DNA from: Streptomyces collinus
GTDB lineage: Bacteria > Actinomycetota > Actinomycetes > Streptomycetales > Streptomycetaceae
Length of the DNA: 64,000 nucleotides
Direction: 5' to 3'
Assembly (NCBI RefSeq): GCF_031348265.1
Contig: NZ_CP133771.1
Coordinates: 5,704,001 to 5,768,000, forward strand
Part shown: positions 36,046-44,056 of the stretch, piece after piece
How the letters are laid out: every line of letters starts with the position of its first letter
Position numbering within the stretch: the first letter of the stretch is position 1
The notes under the pieces: generated by a model
Told to the model about the DNA's origin: nothing
Database searches by the model: none
What the model saw: only the letters and a program-made list of their open reading frames with translations
Translations under genes and position numbers: made by a program

Positions 36046-36555
36046 ATGAGCGGCTCCGGTGCACCCACGGCATCTCTTCCGGCGGACGACCCCACGGGGT
36101 TGCAGTCCTTCGCCGTTCTCTTGCGCCGGATGAACAGCGAGTTCAACCGCATCGCCCAGGAGTTCGCCCAGGCGCAGGGGCTGCACCTCACCGACATGCA
36201 GGCCCTGATCGCGATCCTGGACGCCGACTCCGACCCGGAGGCCGGGGGCGAGCCCATGACGCCGGGCCGTCTGCGGGGTCAGCTCAATCTCACGTCCGGC
36301 GCGGTGACCGCGTGCCTCGACCGGCTGGAGCGGGCCGGGCACATCCGCCGCGTCCGGGACGCCGGCGACCGCCGGGTGGTGCACCTGCACTACGCCGACG
36401 CGGCCCGGGGCCTGGCCCGGGACTACTTCCGCCCCCTGGCCCGGAGCACCGACGCGGCCCGGGGCCGTTTCAGCCCCGAGGAGCTGGAGGTGGTCGTCCG
36501 GTTCCTCGCCGAGATGAACGCGGAACTGGGCCTGCTGCGCCGGGACCCCGGCTGA
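36046..36555 (+). CDS. MarR-family transcriptional regulator
   Basis: A 169-residue winged-helix repressor. The DNA-binding region covers about residues 58-110 (TPGRLRGQLNLTSGAVTACLDRLERAGHIRRVRDAGDRR, here quoted in part: LTSGAVTACLDRLERAGHI). Long helices on both sides should form the dimer interface. A short leader with a G-run rather than a ribosome site and TACTAG nine bases upstream suggests a near-leaderless start. It very likely controls itself and the MMPL exporter through the palindrome between them. Confidence 0.92.
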   Translation: MSGSGAPTASLPADDPTGLQSFAVLLRRMNSEFNRIAQEFAQAQGLHLTDMQALIAILDADSDPEAGGEPMTPGRLRGQLNLTSGAVTACLDRLERAGHIRRVRDAGDRRVVHLHYADAARGLARDYFRPLARSTDAARGRFSPEELEVVVRFLAEMNAELGLLRRDPG

Positions 36556-36575
36556 GGGTTCGTCACGTGGGGATG

Positions 36576-36603
36576 GGGGCCGGACTCGCACGAGCCCGGC
36601 CCC
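36576..36603. terminator. Hairpin after the MarR gene
   Basis: Arms 36576-36588 and 36591-36603 form a GC-rich 13-bp inverted repeat with one mismatch, 21 bases after the MarR stop. It may also stop the leftward subtilisin transcript. Confidence 0.65.
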
Positions 36604-36610
36604 TGCGTTC

Positions 36611-36682
36611 AAGTCGCTCAGGTCATTCAGAACGCTCAGGTCGCTCAGGTCACCGAGGTCGCTGACGTCGCAGAGGTCAGAA
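36611..36682. repeat. Eight-unit 9-bp tandem array
   Basis: Eight units of nine bases around the consensus aggtcgctc run from 36611 to 36682 (for example aagtcgctc, aggtcattc, aggtcgctc, aggtcaccg). The array touches the stop codon of the subtilisin gene (36677-36679) and lies outside any clear coding region. Confidence 0.7.
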
Positions 36683-38257
36683 CTGGAGCGCCCAGGCGTC
36701 GATCCGCCCGGTGTCGTAGCGGGCGTTGTCGCTCACGCGCAGCTTCCACGTGCCGTTCGCGGCCTCCGAGGAGGCGTTCACGGTGTACGTGGTGTCGATG
36801 TTGTCCGCACTGCCGCCGGTGCCGTACGCCTTCAGCGTGTACGCCGTGCCGTCGGGGGCGATCAGCTGGACCTGGAGGTCACCGATGTAGGTGTGGACGA
36901 TGTGCACCTCGACGGCCAGGGCCGAGGGGGCGTTGCCGGAGACGCCGGAGACCGTCACCGGGGACTCGGCGGTGGCGTTGTCGGCGATGGCCTGGTCGGC
37001 GGTGTTCTCGAAGCGCGGGCCGGGCGGGGTGGTCGTACCGCCGCCGACGTACAGGAGCCGGTTGGGTGAACCGGTGCCGGGGCTGGTGACGACGCCGGTG
37101 GTGGCGGCGGACGTCAGCGCGGCGGAGACCTGCGCGGGTGTGGCCGTGGGGTTGGCTGCCAGGTGCAGGGCGGCGGCGCCGGCGACGTGCGGGCTCGCCA
37201 TCGACGTGCCGGAGATGGTGTTGGTCGCCGAGTCGCTCGTGCTCCAGGCCGAGGTGATGGACGAGCCGGGCGCGAACAGGTCAAGGACGGTGCCGTAGTT
37301 GGAGTAGCTCGCCTTGGCGTCGCTCGACGTCGTGGCACCGACCGTGACGGCCTCGGTGACCCGTGCGGGGGACCGGGTCGAGGCGTTGGTGGACTCGTTG
37401 CCGGCCGCGACCACGAAGGTGACGCCGGAGGTGATGGCGTTGCGCACGGCCGTGTCGATGGCCGTGTCGCCGGGCCCGCCGAGGGACATGTTCGCCACGG
37501 CCGGCTTGACCGCGTTCCGGGCGACCCAGTCGATGCCGGCGACGACCTGGGCGGTCGTGCCCTGGCCGGAGTTGTTGAGTACCCGGACGCCGACGACCTT
37601 GGCCTTCTTGGCGACGCCGTAGGCGCTTCCGGCGACCGTGCCGGCGACGTGCGTGCCGTGGCCGTGGCCGTCCTGGGCGGTGTTGTCGTTGTCGACGGCG
37701 TCATAGCCGTAGGAGGCGCGTCCGCCGAAGTCGCCGTGGGTGATGCGGACGCCGGTGTCGATGACGTACGCGGTGACGCCCTCGCCGGCGGAGTCCGGGT
37801 AGGTGTACGAGCTGTTCAGCGGCAGGCTCTTCTGGTCGATGCGGTCCAGGCCCCAGGACGGCGGGCTGGGCTGCGTCCCGGTGATCGAGAACGTCCGGTT
37901 CTGCACGACGGAGGCGACGGCCGGGTCGCCGGCGAGACGTTTCGCCTCGGACGCGGACGCCTCGACCTCGTAGCCGTTCAGGGCCTTGGTGTACGTCCGC
38001 TCGATGTCGGCGCCGTACTTGTGCGCGAGCGCGCGGCCCTCGGCGGAAGCGGCCTTCTCCGACTTCAGGGTGACGACGTAGCTGCCGGCGACGGCGTTCG
38101 CGGCGCCCTCGTACTGTATGCGCCCTTCGGCGGCGGCCGGGGCGGCGCCGGCGGGGAGGGCGGAGACGAGGCTCGCGACGAGGGCCGCGGTGGCCGTCGC
38201 GCCGAGCGCGGCCAGTCTTCGCCGGGAGGTTCTGCGGGGAGTACGCATCACTGCCAT
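36677..38257 (-). CDS. Secreted subtilisin-family (S8) protease with P-domain
   Basis: A 526-residue extracellular serine protease. A signal peptide (about 1-38, RRTSRRRLAALGATATAALVAS then AGA) leads to an I9 propeptide (GSYVVTLKSEKA to VASVVQNR), the S8 domain with triad Asp in YVIDTGV, His in GHGHGTHVAG and Ser in SGTSMASPH, and a C-terminal proprotein-convertase P-domain (about 405-526). GGAGG lies nine bases ahead of ATG 38257. It resembles Streptomyces alkaline serine proteases. Single gene, divergent from the repeat-rich stretch. Confidence 0.96.
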   Translation of the reverse strand: MAVMRTPRRTSRRRLAALGATATAALVASLVSALPAGAAPAAAEGRIQYEGAANAVAGSYVVTLKSEKAASAEGRALAHKYGADIERTYTKALNGYEVEASASEAKRLAGDPAVASVVQNRTFSITGTQPSPPSWGLDRIDQKSLPLNSSYTYPDSAGEGVTAYVIDTGVRITHGDFGGRASYGYDAVDNDNTAQDGHGHGTHVAGTVAGSAYGVAKKAKVVGVRVLNNSGQGTTAQVVAGIDWVARNAVKPAVANMSLGGPGDTAIDTAVRNAITSGVTFVVAAGNESTNASTRSPARVTEAVTVGATTSSDAKASYSNYGTVLDLFAPGSSITSAWSTSDSATNTISGTSMASPHVAGAAALHLAANPTATPAQVSAALTSAATTGVVTSPGTGSPNRLLYVGGGTTTPPGPRFENTADQAIADNATAESPVTVSGVSGNAPSALAVEVHIVHTYIGDLQVQLIAPDGTAYTLKAYGTGGSADNIDTTYTVNASSEAANGTWKLRVSDNARYDTGRIDAWALQF

Positions 38258-39512
38258 CTGAGGGGTCCTCCTCAATCGGTGGTGCGCTGTGGGGTGTGGT
38301 GCACGCCCGTCGGTCGCCGCCGATGAGGCCAGTGGGTCATGACCATGTCAAGCCAGCGGCTACTCCTGTGCGTCAGCGAAAGATTGAGGCCTCCACAGGA
38401 ATTGCACAAGGGCTCTGCACGGACCGGCAGAACCCTTATGACGCCCCGTCAGCCGCCGGGACGCTCCGCGGGGGGTGGGAGGCGGGGCGTTGCCGAGGGG
38501 CCGGCCGGATGGTGACGGAGCGGGTGTGGCGCGGTCCTGCGCTGCGAGGGAAGCCGGACGGCCGGGCCGGTGGTGCGCCGCCCCTGGACTGCCGGCGGCG
38601 ACACGGGCTGGTCGCCCGGACGGCCACGGAACGGGCGTCACGCCGCAGTGTGCTGCGGCAGGCTGCTGGGCCGGTGGGCCGGCCGGTCATGGAGCGGGCG
38701 TAGCGCCCCTTGCCCTGCCGGAGAGGACCTGTATGCAGGTGAGCACCGTCGGTGGGTCGGGTCGGGCCGGTCCCTGACGGTGATGGAGCGGCGCTGCGCC
38801 GCGTGCTCCGAGGGCCGGCCGGAAGGCGCAGGAGGAAGGCGCAAGCGGAGCCCGATGCGCCGCAGGCGAGCGCCGTCGGCGGCAACTCGGGCCGGTGGGC
38901 CCGGTCGGTGACGGAGCAGGCATAGTCCCTCTGCACTGCGGGAGGCACCCGGTCTGCCGGAAGGCACGGGCGGAGCGCCCCCTGCCTCGCTTGCCGACGC
39001 CGCCGGTGGCAACTCGGGCCGCTCGGCCGGCCGGTGACGGAGCGTGCGCTACACCCTCCTGCTCCGTGGGCCGGCCGGACGGCGGCGATGGAGCCTCACG
39101 ACCCTGCCGCCGCCGACGCCTCGGCCGCTCGGCCGCTCCGCGGCTCGGCGGCTCGGCGGCTCGGGGCGCTGCGCCCCCCTGCTCCGCTGGTCAGCCAGCC
39201 AGCCAGCCAACTGGCCGGGCGGGCGGCGGCCATGGAGCCTCACCACCCTGCCGTCCGCGGCATCTCGGCCGGTTGCCCGGGCAGTCCGCGTCGCCGGCAC
39301 CTCGCCCGGTTGCCCGGGCACTCCGCGCCGTCGGCGCCTCGGCGGGCCGGCCGGATCGCGACGGTGCGAACCGCCCGCGCGCCTCACCGGTCCGCCGAAG
39401 GCAGCCGGCCCCGGCCGGTCAGCCGGACGGCCCAGCAGGCCGAGGCACCAGGCCGGGGCACCAGGCCGCGCAGGCCGGCGCAGGCCAGGCGTTCCGGCCT
39501 GGCCCCCGCGCC
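38258..39512. other. 1.25-kb repeat-rich stretch without a convincing gene
   Basis: Open frames exist on both strands but all are composed of Arg, Pro, Ala and Gly in shadow-like patterns, none has a good ribosome site or recognisable domain, and they overlap one another. The first 200 bases hold the promoter of the subtilisin gene. From about 38499 the DNA is filled with degenerate repeats (see the repeat entry). Confidence 0.6.
38499..39373. repeat. Degenerate ~125-bp repeats with a GGCCGGCCGG...GACGGAGCGGGCG core
   Basis: About eight or nine copies of a core (ggccggccgg, then tgacggagcgggcg) start near 38499, 38621, 38676, 38779, 38903, 39025, 39069, 39213 and 39343. Copies at 38779, 38903 and 39025 are 122-124 bases apart and share a second block, ggcaactcgggcc (38881, 39008). 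Copies at 39069 and 39213 share atggagcctca. Units are diverged, so this is an old array. Confidence 0.65.
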
Positions 39513-39734
39513 TCAGCCCGCGGAGGACTGCTCCAGTACCTCCACCGGCAGAGCCCCACCCGCACCGATCACCTCGATGCCGAGCAGCCGCCCCGACGCG
39601 TCCACGTCGAGGAACACCTCGGCGTCCGCCCCGACCCCGTCGACGGGGATCTGCCGGACGGCGGCGCCGTCCGCGATGTGTGCGACGAGAGAGACATACG
39701 CGGTGTCGTTCTCGCGGTCGTACTCGATGTGCAT
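39513..39734 (-). CDS. DUF2283 protein, probable immunity/antitoxin
   Basis: The 73-residue product is a complete DUF2283 domain: MHIEYDRENDTAYVSL, then AVRQIPVDG and a strand-rich EVFLDVDASGRLLGIEVIGA segment. DUF2283 genes are often paired with DUF4258 or other RelE-like toxins. Here it begins 22 bases after the stop of a secreted protein whose C-terminus looks like DUF4258, with GAGAGG seven bases before its ATG. It lacks a signal peptide, as expected for an intracellular protector. Confidence 0.85.
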   Translation of the reverse strand: MHIEYDRENDTAYVSLVAHIADGAAVRQIPVDGVGADAEVFLDVDASGRLLGIEVIGAGGALPVEVLEQSSAG

Positions 39735-39756
39735 GCTTCGCCTCTCGGGAACGGGC

Positions 39757-40713
39757 TCAGTTGCGGCCGACGGACACGACGTTGCCGGCCTTGTTGATCA
39801 CGACCCAGATCTTGCCGGTGGTGTACTTCCACGTGCCCGGCGACTTGCCCTTGGTCTTCTTGCCGGTCTTCACCGTACGCGCGACCATCTCCTGGCTGAT
39901 GCCACGCTGGGCCATGCGCTGGGCCGCGTGCTTGGAGATGCTCTTGACGCCCTGGGTGAGCAGCAATCGCCCGGCGACGATCGCCAGCGGGATGAACCAC
40001 GCCGGGTCCGCCACCACCGGGAAGGCCGTGCCCGGCCCCGGCCGCACGGTCTGCACGAGGGCCCCGCCCTCGACGCGGTACTCGGTGGGCACGGCCTCGC
40101 CCCGCGCGTCCTTCGCCCAGGGCGCGTCGAACGTGCCGAGGTACTCCTCACCGCGGGTGACCAGGACGGAGCCGTCCTCAAGGGTCTCGGTCTCCGCGTC
40201 CGCGGGCAGGCCGAGCGGGAACCGGAACTCGGTCGGGGCGTCCGCGTCCTTGAGCGTGATCAGGGCGCGCACCCCGTCCCGGTTGGGCTGCACGGCCAGG
40301 TCGACGTCCTCGCCCGCGCCCGGGTAGACGACCGTGCCGTTGGCGCTGGTCGTGGCCTGCGCGTCGGCGCTGCCGGGCAGGGTCAGGCGCAGCACGTCGG
40401 AGCCGTAGGCGAACTCCACGGCGCCGTCGGCGGTGGCCGGCGCGGTGATGCGGGCGGCGGACGTCTCGTCGCCGACCTCCGCGTGCGTGGCTCCGCCGGC
40501 GACGGGCGTGCCGGGGACGAGGTCGGACGTTCCGGTGACGCGCTCGACCGTCTCGGCCGCCTGGACGGCCAGGGACGCGCGGGAGCCGTCGTCGCCGGTC
40601 CCGGCGTGCGCGCCCGCTGCGGTCAGCAGCACCGCACCGGCGGTGCAGCACGCCACCAGGATGCGGGCGTGGGTGCGTCGGCGTCGGGCGGAGCGGTCCT
40701 GGGTGTGGTGCAT
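39757..40713 (-). CDS. Secreted protein with C-terminal DUF4258-like toxin domain
   Basis: A 318-residue protein with a signal peptide (about 1-38: ARILVACCTAGAVLLTAAGAHA), a beta-rich extracellular domain of the kind found in Streptomyces wall-associated or polymorphic toxins (GTVVYPGAGEDVDLAVQP, LGTFDAPWAKDARG), a hydrophobic stretch ending AIVAGRLLLTQG, and a last 60 residues (SKHAAQRMAQRGISQEMVART to VSVGRN) that match the HxxxRmxxRgI pattern of DUF4258. That family is related to RelE-type RNases. With the DUF2283 gene directly behind, it reads as an exported toxin and its immunity protein. The activity is predicted only. Confidence 0.75.
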   Translation of the reverse strand: MHHTQDRSARRRRTHARILVACCTAGAVLLTAAGAHAGTGDDGSRASLAVQAAETVERVTGTSDLVPGTPVAGGATHAEVGDETSAARITAPATADGAVEFAYGSDVLRLTLPGSADAQATTSANGTVVYPGAGEDVDLAVQPNRDGVRALITLKDADAPTEFRFPLGLPADAETETLEDGSVLVTRGEEYLGTFDAPWAKDARGEAVPTEYRVEGGALVQTVRPGPGTAFPVVADPAWFIPLAIVAGRLLLTQGVKSISKHAAQRMAQRGISQEMVARTVKTGKKTKGKSPGTWKYTTGKIWVVINKAGNVVSVGRN

Positions 40714-40946
40714 GTGCGTCCTCGCGTTGTGCTGACGGCCCGTTCGACGGGCCCGTGGTGATCGGCGTCCCGATGGATCCTGGCAGCGCGGCACCGGCCG
40801 GCGGCATCCGTCCGAGGGCGGGAACCGACCCCGCCGACCGGCGGGGTCCGGGCCGCCGTGTGGCAGGTGGCACACGGCGCCGGTGCAACGCCGCACGGGG
40901 GAGGGACGTCGTAACGAACGGTGTTCGCGCTGGGCGGGGGGCGGAA

Positions 40947-41603
40947 GTGATACGAGTCGCGGTGGTGGACGACGAGCCACTGGTGCGCACCGGACTGCGC
41001 GTGATCCTCGGTTCGGCGCACGACATCACCGTCGTCGCCGACTGCGCCGGCGTGGGCGCGGTGGAGGCCGTACGGGACGGGCGGGTGGACGTGCTGCTGC
41101 TCGACATCCGGATGCCGGTCGTGGACGGGCCGGCCGTGCTGCGGCAGGTCGCCGCCCTCCCGCGACCCCCCGCGGTGGCGATGCTGACCACCTTCGACGC
41201 CCGTGAACACGTGGACGAGGCGCTGCGCCTGGGAGCGGCCGGGTTCCTGATGAAGAACACCGCGCCGGAGCAACTGATCGACGCCGTACGGGCGCTGGCC
41301 GCCGGCCGCCGGGTGCTGGCGCCCGAGGCGGTGGGGCAGGTGATCGACGGCTACCTGCTCTCCGGCCGTGACGAGGACGCCGTACGGCGGGTGCGGGCGC
41401 TCACCGGCCGGGAGCGGCAGGTGCTCGCCCTGGTGGGAGCCGGGCTCAGCAACCGGGCCATCGCGGGCCGGCTGCACCTGGCGCACGGCACGGTCAAGGA
41501 CCATGTGAGCGCCGTGCTGGCGAAGCTGGGCGGGCTCAACCGGGTGCAGGCGGCGGTGGTCGCGGACCGGGCCGACCTCGTCGACACGGGGCCGGGGCGA
41601 TGA
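40947..41603 (+). CDS. NarL/FixJ-type response regulator
   Basis: A 218-residue two-component regulator: receiver domain with acidic pocket VVDDEP, phospho-acceptor Asp in LLLDIRMPVVDG (about residue 53) and Lys in FLMKNT, then a LuxR-type HTH (LTGREREVLALVGAG-like, here LTGRERQVLALVGAG, with GTVKDHVSAVLAKLG). GTG 40947 follows a G-rich site. It overlaps the sensor kinase gene by four bases. Divergent from the toxin gene; the shared 233-base gap may hold its target. Confidence 0.93.
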   Translation: MIRVAVVDDEPLVRTGLRVILGSAHDITVVADCAGVGAVEAVRDGRVDVLLLDIRMPVVDGPAVLRQVAALPRPPAVAMLTTFDAREHVDEALRLGAAGFLMKNTAPEQLIDAVRALAAGRRVLAPEAVGQVIDGYLLSGRDEDAVRRVRALTGRERQVLALVGAGLSNRAIAGRLHLAHGTVKDHVSAVLAKLGGLNRVQAAVVADRADLVDTGPGR

Positions 41604-42784
41604 TGAACGGGGTGTCTCCGGCCGGGGAGGGGGACGGCCGGCCCCAGGCCCCCGGCGCCGTACGGCGGATCGCCTCCGGGGCGCTTCCGGTGCTGGTCGC
41701 CCTGGTCGACGGACTGGTGGTCAACGGACTCACCCCGGGCCTCGGGACGTGGCTGGCGCTGGTCGCCGCCGGCGCGCTGCTGCTGCGGCGCCGGGCCCCC
41801 GAAGCGGCCGTGCTCGCCGGTCTGCCGGGGCTGTACCTCGGGCACATCGCCTTCGCCCCGCTGATCGCGCTCTACTGCGTCGCCGTCCGGCGCGGGCACG
41901 CCCTCGTCGGCGTGGCGGGCGCGGCGGCGGTCGCGGTGGCATGGTTCCTGCCCCACCCGGCGGCCGGGCTCTCCTCCCTCGCCCTGGACCGGGAGACCGC
42001 GCTGCTGGCCCTGGACTGCTGCGGCGTGGCGGCGGGCGTCGTCGTCCTCGGCCGGTCCGTCCGGTCGCGGCAGGAGCGCCTGCGGGCGGCGACGGAGCGG
42101 CGGGCCTGGGAGAACCAGGTCCTGACCGAACGGGTGCTGGCCACCGAACGCAACCGGCTGGCCCGGGAGATGCACGACGTCGTCGCGCACAAGGTGAGCC
42201 TGATCAGCCTCCAGGCCGGGGCGCTCCAGGTGGGCCGGCCGGGGGACACGGACGTGCGGACGACGGCCCGGACGATCCACGAACTGTCGGCCCAGACCCT
42301 CACCGAACTGCGCCACCTCGTGGGGGTGTTGCGCACGGCGGGAGACCCCGACGCGCAGGGCGCCCCGGGGACCGGACTGGCCGGCCTCACCGACCTGGTC
42401 CGTGACAGCGGCCTCGCGGTGGACCTCGATGTGTCGATCCCCCCGGCCCCGCTGCCCGAGCCGGTCGAACGCGCCGCGTACCGCACGGTGCAGGAGGCGC
42501 TGACCAACATCCGCAAGCACGCCCCGGGCGCGCGGGCACGGGTGCGGGTGCGCTGCGCGGCCGGCCTGCACGTCGAGGTGCACAACACCGCCCCCTGCCG
42601 CGTCAGCGCCCGGCCGGCCCTCCCCGGCGGCGGCCACGGCCTGGTGGGCCTGCGCGAACGGGCCCACCTGCTGGGCGGCGACTTCCACGCGGCCCCCGCG
42701 CCCGACGGCGGCTTCACGGTGAAGGCGGTCTTCCCGGTGGGATGGACGGGCCCGCGTCATTCCGCCGGGGCGTCCGCGACGTGA
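41600..42784 (+). CDS. Two-component sensor histidine kinase (HisKA_3)
   Basis: A 394-residue NarL-type kinase. The N-terminal part has four to five membrane segments (about 25-155), followed by the dimerisation helix with the phospho-acceptor His in REMHDVVAHKVSLI (about residue 195) and an HATPase_c domain (NIRKHAPGA, GGGHGLVGLRERA). The partner regulator gene is directly upstream with an ATGATGA overlap. Its last 28 bases overlap the end of the convergent serpin gene. The signal is unknown. Confidence 0.93.
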   Translation: MMNGVSPAGEGDGRPQAPGAVRRIASGALPVLVALVDGLVVNGLTPGLGTWLALVAAGALLLRRRAPEAAVLAGLPGLYLGHIAFAPLIALYCVAVRRGHALVGVAGAAAVAVAWFLPHPAAGLSSLALDRETALLALDCCGVAAGVVVLGRSVRSRQERLRAATERRAWENQVLTERVLATERNRLAREMHDVVAHKVSLISLQAGALQVGRPGDTDVRTTARTIHELSAQTLTELRHLVGVLRTAGDPDAQGAPGTGLAGLTDLVRDSGLAVDLDVSIPPAPLPEPVERAAYRTVQEALTNIRKHAPGARARVRVRCAAGLHVEVHNTAPCRVSARPALPGGGHGLVGLRERAHLLGGDFHAAPAPDGGFTVKAVFPVGWTGPRHSAGASAT

Positions 42785-43974
42785 CCGCCCTCGTCCCCCG
42801 CGAGCGGCGCGGGATCGACGACCCACCCCGCCGCGAGGACCAGCCCGCTCTCACGGTGGACCGTCAGAAGCCCGAAGGGACGGTCGAAACAGGCCATCGC
42901 CCGGGTCGTCTCGTACGGCGGCTCCTCCGGCGACCGGCCCTGGTAGACCGCGGCGAACGTCGTCACCGCCGCCGCCCTGAAACCCTCGGCGCCGAACGTG
43001 GCCGTCATGCTCTGCCGCGCGCGGTCCAGGACGAGCGGCGTGCGGCTCACGCCGGGGAAGGGCGCGGCGCCCGGGGTGTCGCGGGCGGCCGTGGTCAGAC
43101 CGAAGAGGTCGCGCGAGGCCAGCAGGTCGTGCTCGGTCCGCAGGGTGAACTCCACGGTGAACAGCGACAGCGACGGCGGTTCGGGCGTGTGGGTGCGCCG
43201 CTTGAAGACGTACAGCCCCGGGCCGGCCTCACCCTCCGGCAGCCGGCTTCCCGGCACCGCGTCCAGCGCGCCGGACACAAGGCCCGTCCCGGCGCCCAGC
43301 ACCTCGCCCGGCCCCATCCGCTCCGTGCCCAGCAGCAGATGGACGTCGACCCTGCTCACGCCGCGCACCACCACCCGCGTGACGGCTCCCGCTCCGGTGC
43401 GGGCCACGGCGACGCCGTCGAGGTCCGGGACCTCCCGCACGAGCCCCGCCCGGTCGTGGCGGCCCAGCCAGCTGCCGAAATGCCCCTCGAACGGCACCTC
43501 CCAGTCCGCCCCCAGGACCAGCGCACTCGCCACCACCAGTGACGTGTCCGGCGTCGGCTCCACCCGCACCCGCCCGATCGCCCCACCGGTCCGCTCGGCG
43601 GCCCACGCGTCCAGCGCCCGCCCGTCCGCCCCCGGATCCCCCGTGAGGACCCCGTGCGCCCCCACCGGCAACCCCGCCGCCCACTCCTCGCGCAGCTCCA
43701 CGCACCGCGCGGTCCACAGCCCCAGGGCGCAGGACAGGCCGTCGATCCCGGTCAGCACCGCAAGGAACTCCCGCGCCGCCGAGCCCGCCTGACGGGCCGG
43801 CAGGCCCAGCGCCTCCTCCAGCTCCTCGCGGGCCGCGCCCGCCGCCCCGTCCGCGAGGAGCGCCAGCAGCGGCCAGACCCCCGCCGCCGAGAACACCGTG
43901 CCCGCACGGACCTCCGAGGCCCAGCGGGCCGTCAACCGGTTCGCCGCCCGTACCGCCGTGTGCATCGACCGCAT
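42757..43974 (-). CDS. Serpin-family protein
   Basis: The 405-residue protein fits the serpin fold: VFSAAGVWPLLALLADGAAG at the start, a long beta/alpha body, the shutter/hinge-like GAEGFRAAAVTTFAAV near residues 325-340 and the C-terminal FDRPFGLLTVHRESGLVLAAGWVVDP signature. No signal peptide is seen, so it may be cytoplasmic. Bacterial serpins inhibit serine or cysteine proteases; the reactive loop here (YQGRSPEEPPYETTR) is short and the P1 residue is unclear, so inhibition is not assured. It ends inside the kinase gene. Confidence 0.85.
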   Translation of the reverse strand: MRSMHTAVRAANRLTARWASEVRAGTVFSAAGVWPLLALLADGAAGAAREELEEALGLPARQAGSAAREFLAVLTGIDGLSCALGLWTARCVELREEWAAGLPVGAHGVLTGDPGADGRALDAWAAERTGGAIGRVRVEPTPDTSLVVASALVLGADWEVPFEGHFGSWLGRHDRAGLVREVPDLDGVAVARTGAGAVTRVVVRGVSRVDVHLLLGTERMGPGEVLGAGTGLVSGALDAVPGSRLPEGEAGPGLYVFKRRTHTPEPPSLSLFTVEFTLRTEHDLLASRDLFGLTTAARDTPGAAPFPGVSRTPLVLDRARQSMTATFGAEGFRAAAVTTFAAVYQGRSPEEPPYETTRAMACFDRPFGLLTVHRESGLVLAAGWVVDPAPLAGDEGGHVADAPAE

Positions 43975-44056
43975 TCCGCCCCCGTCCCCCGCCCCCTACG
44001 ATGCGCCCAGCCCTACGACGGACCCGCCCACCGCCTCAGCCAGGAGCACCGTACCC

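Noticed and set aside
38436..38948. 170-codon minus frame with repeated ARSVTGRP-like segments
   Set aside because: The peptide repeats only mirror the DNA repeats, there is no ribosome site, and composition is Arg/Pro/Ala shadow-like.
38461..39373. Possible CRISPR array
   Set aside because: Repeat cores are diverged and irregularly spaced, spacers are not of even length, and no cas gene is present in the window.
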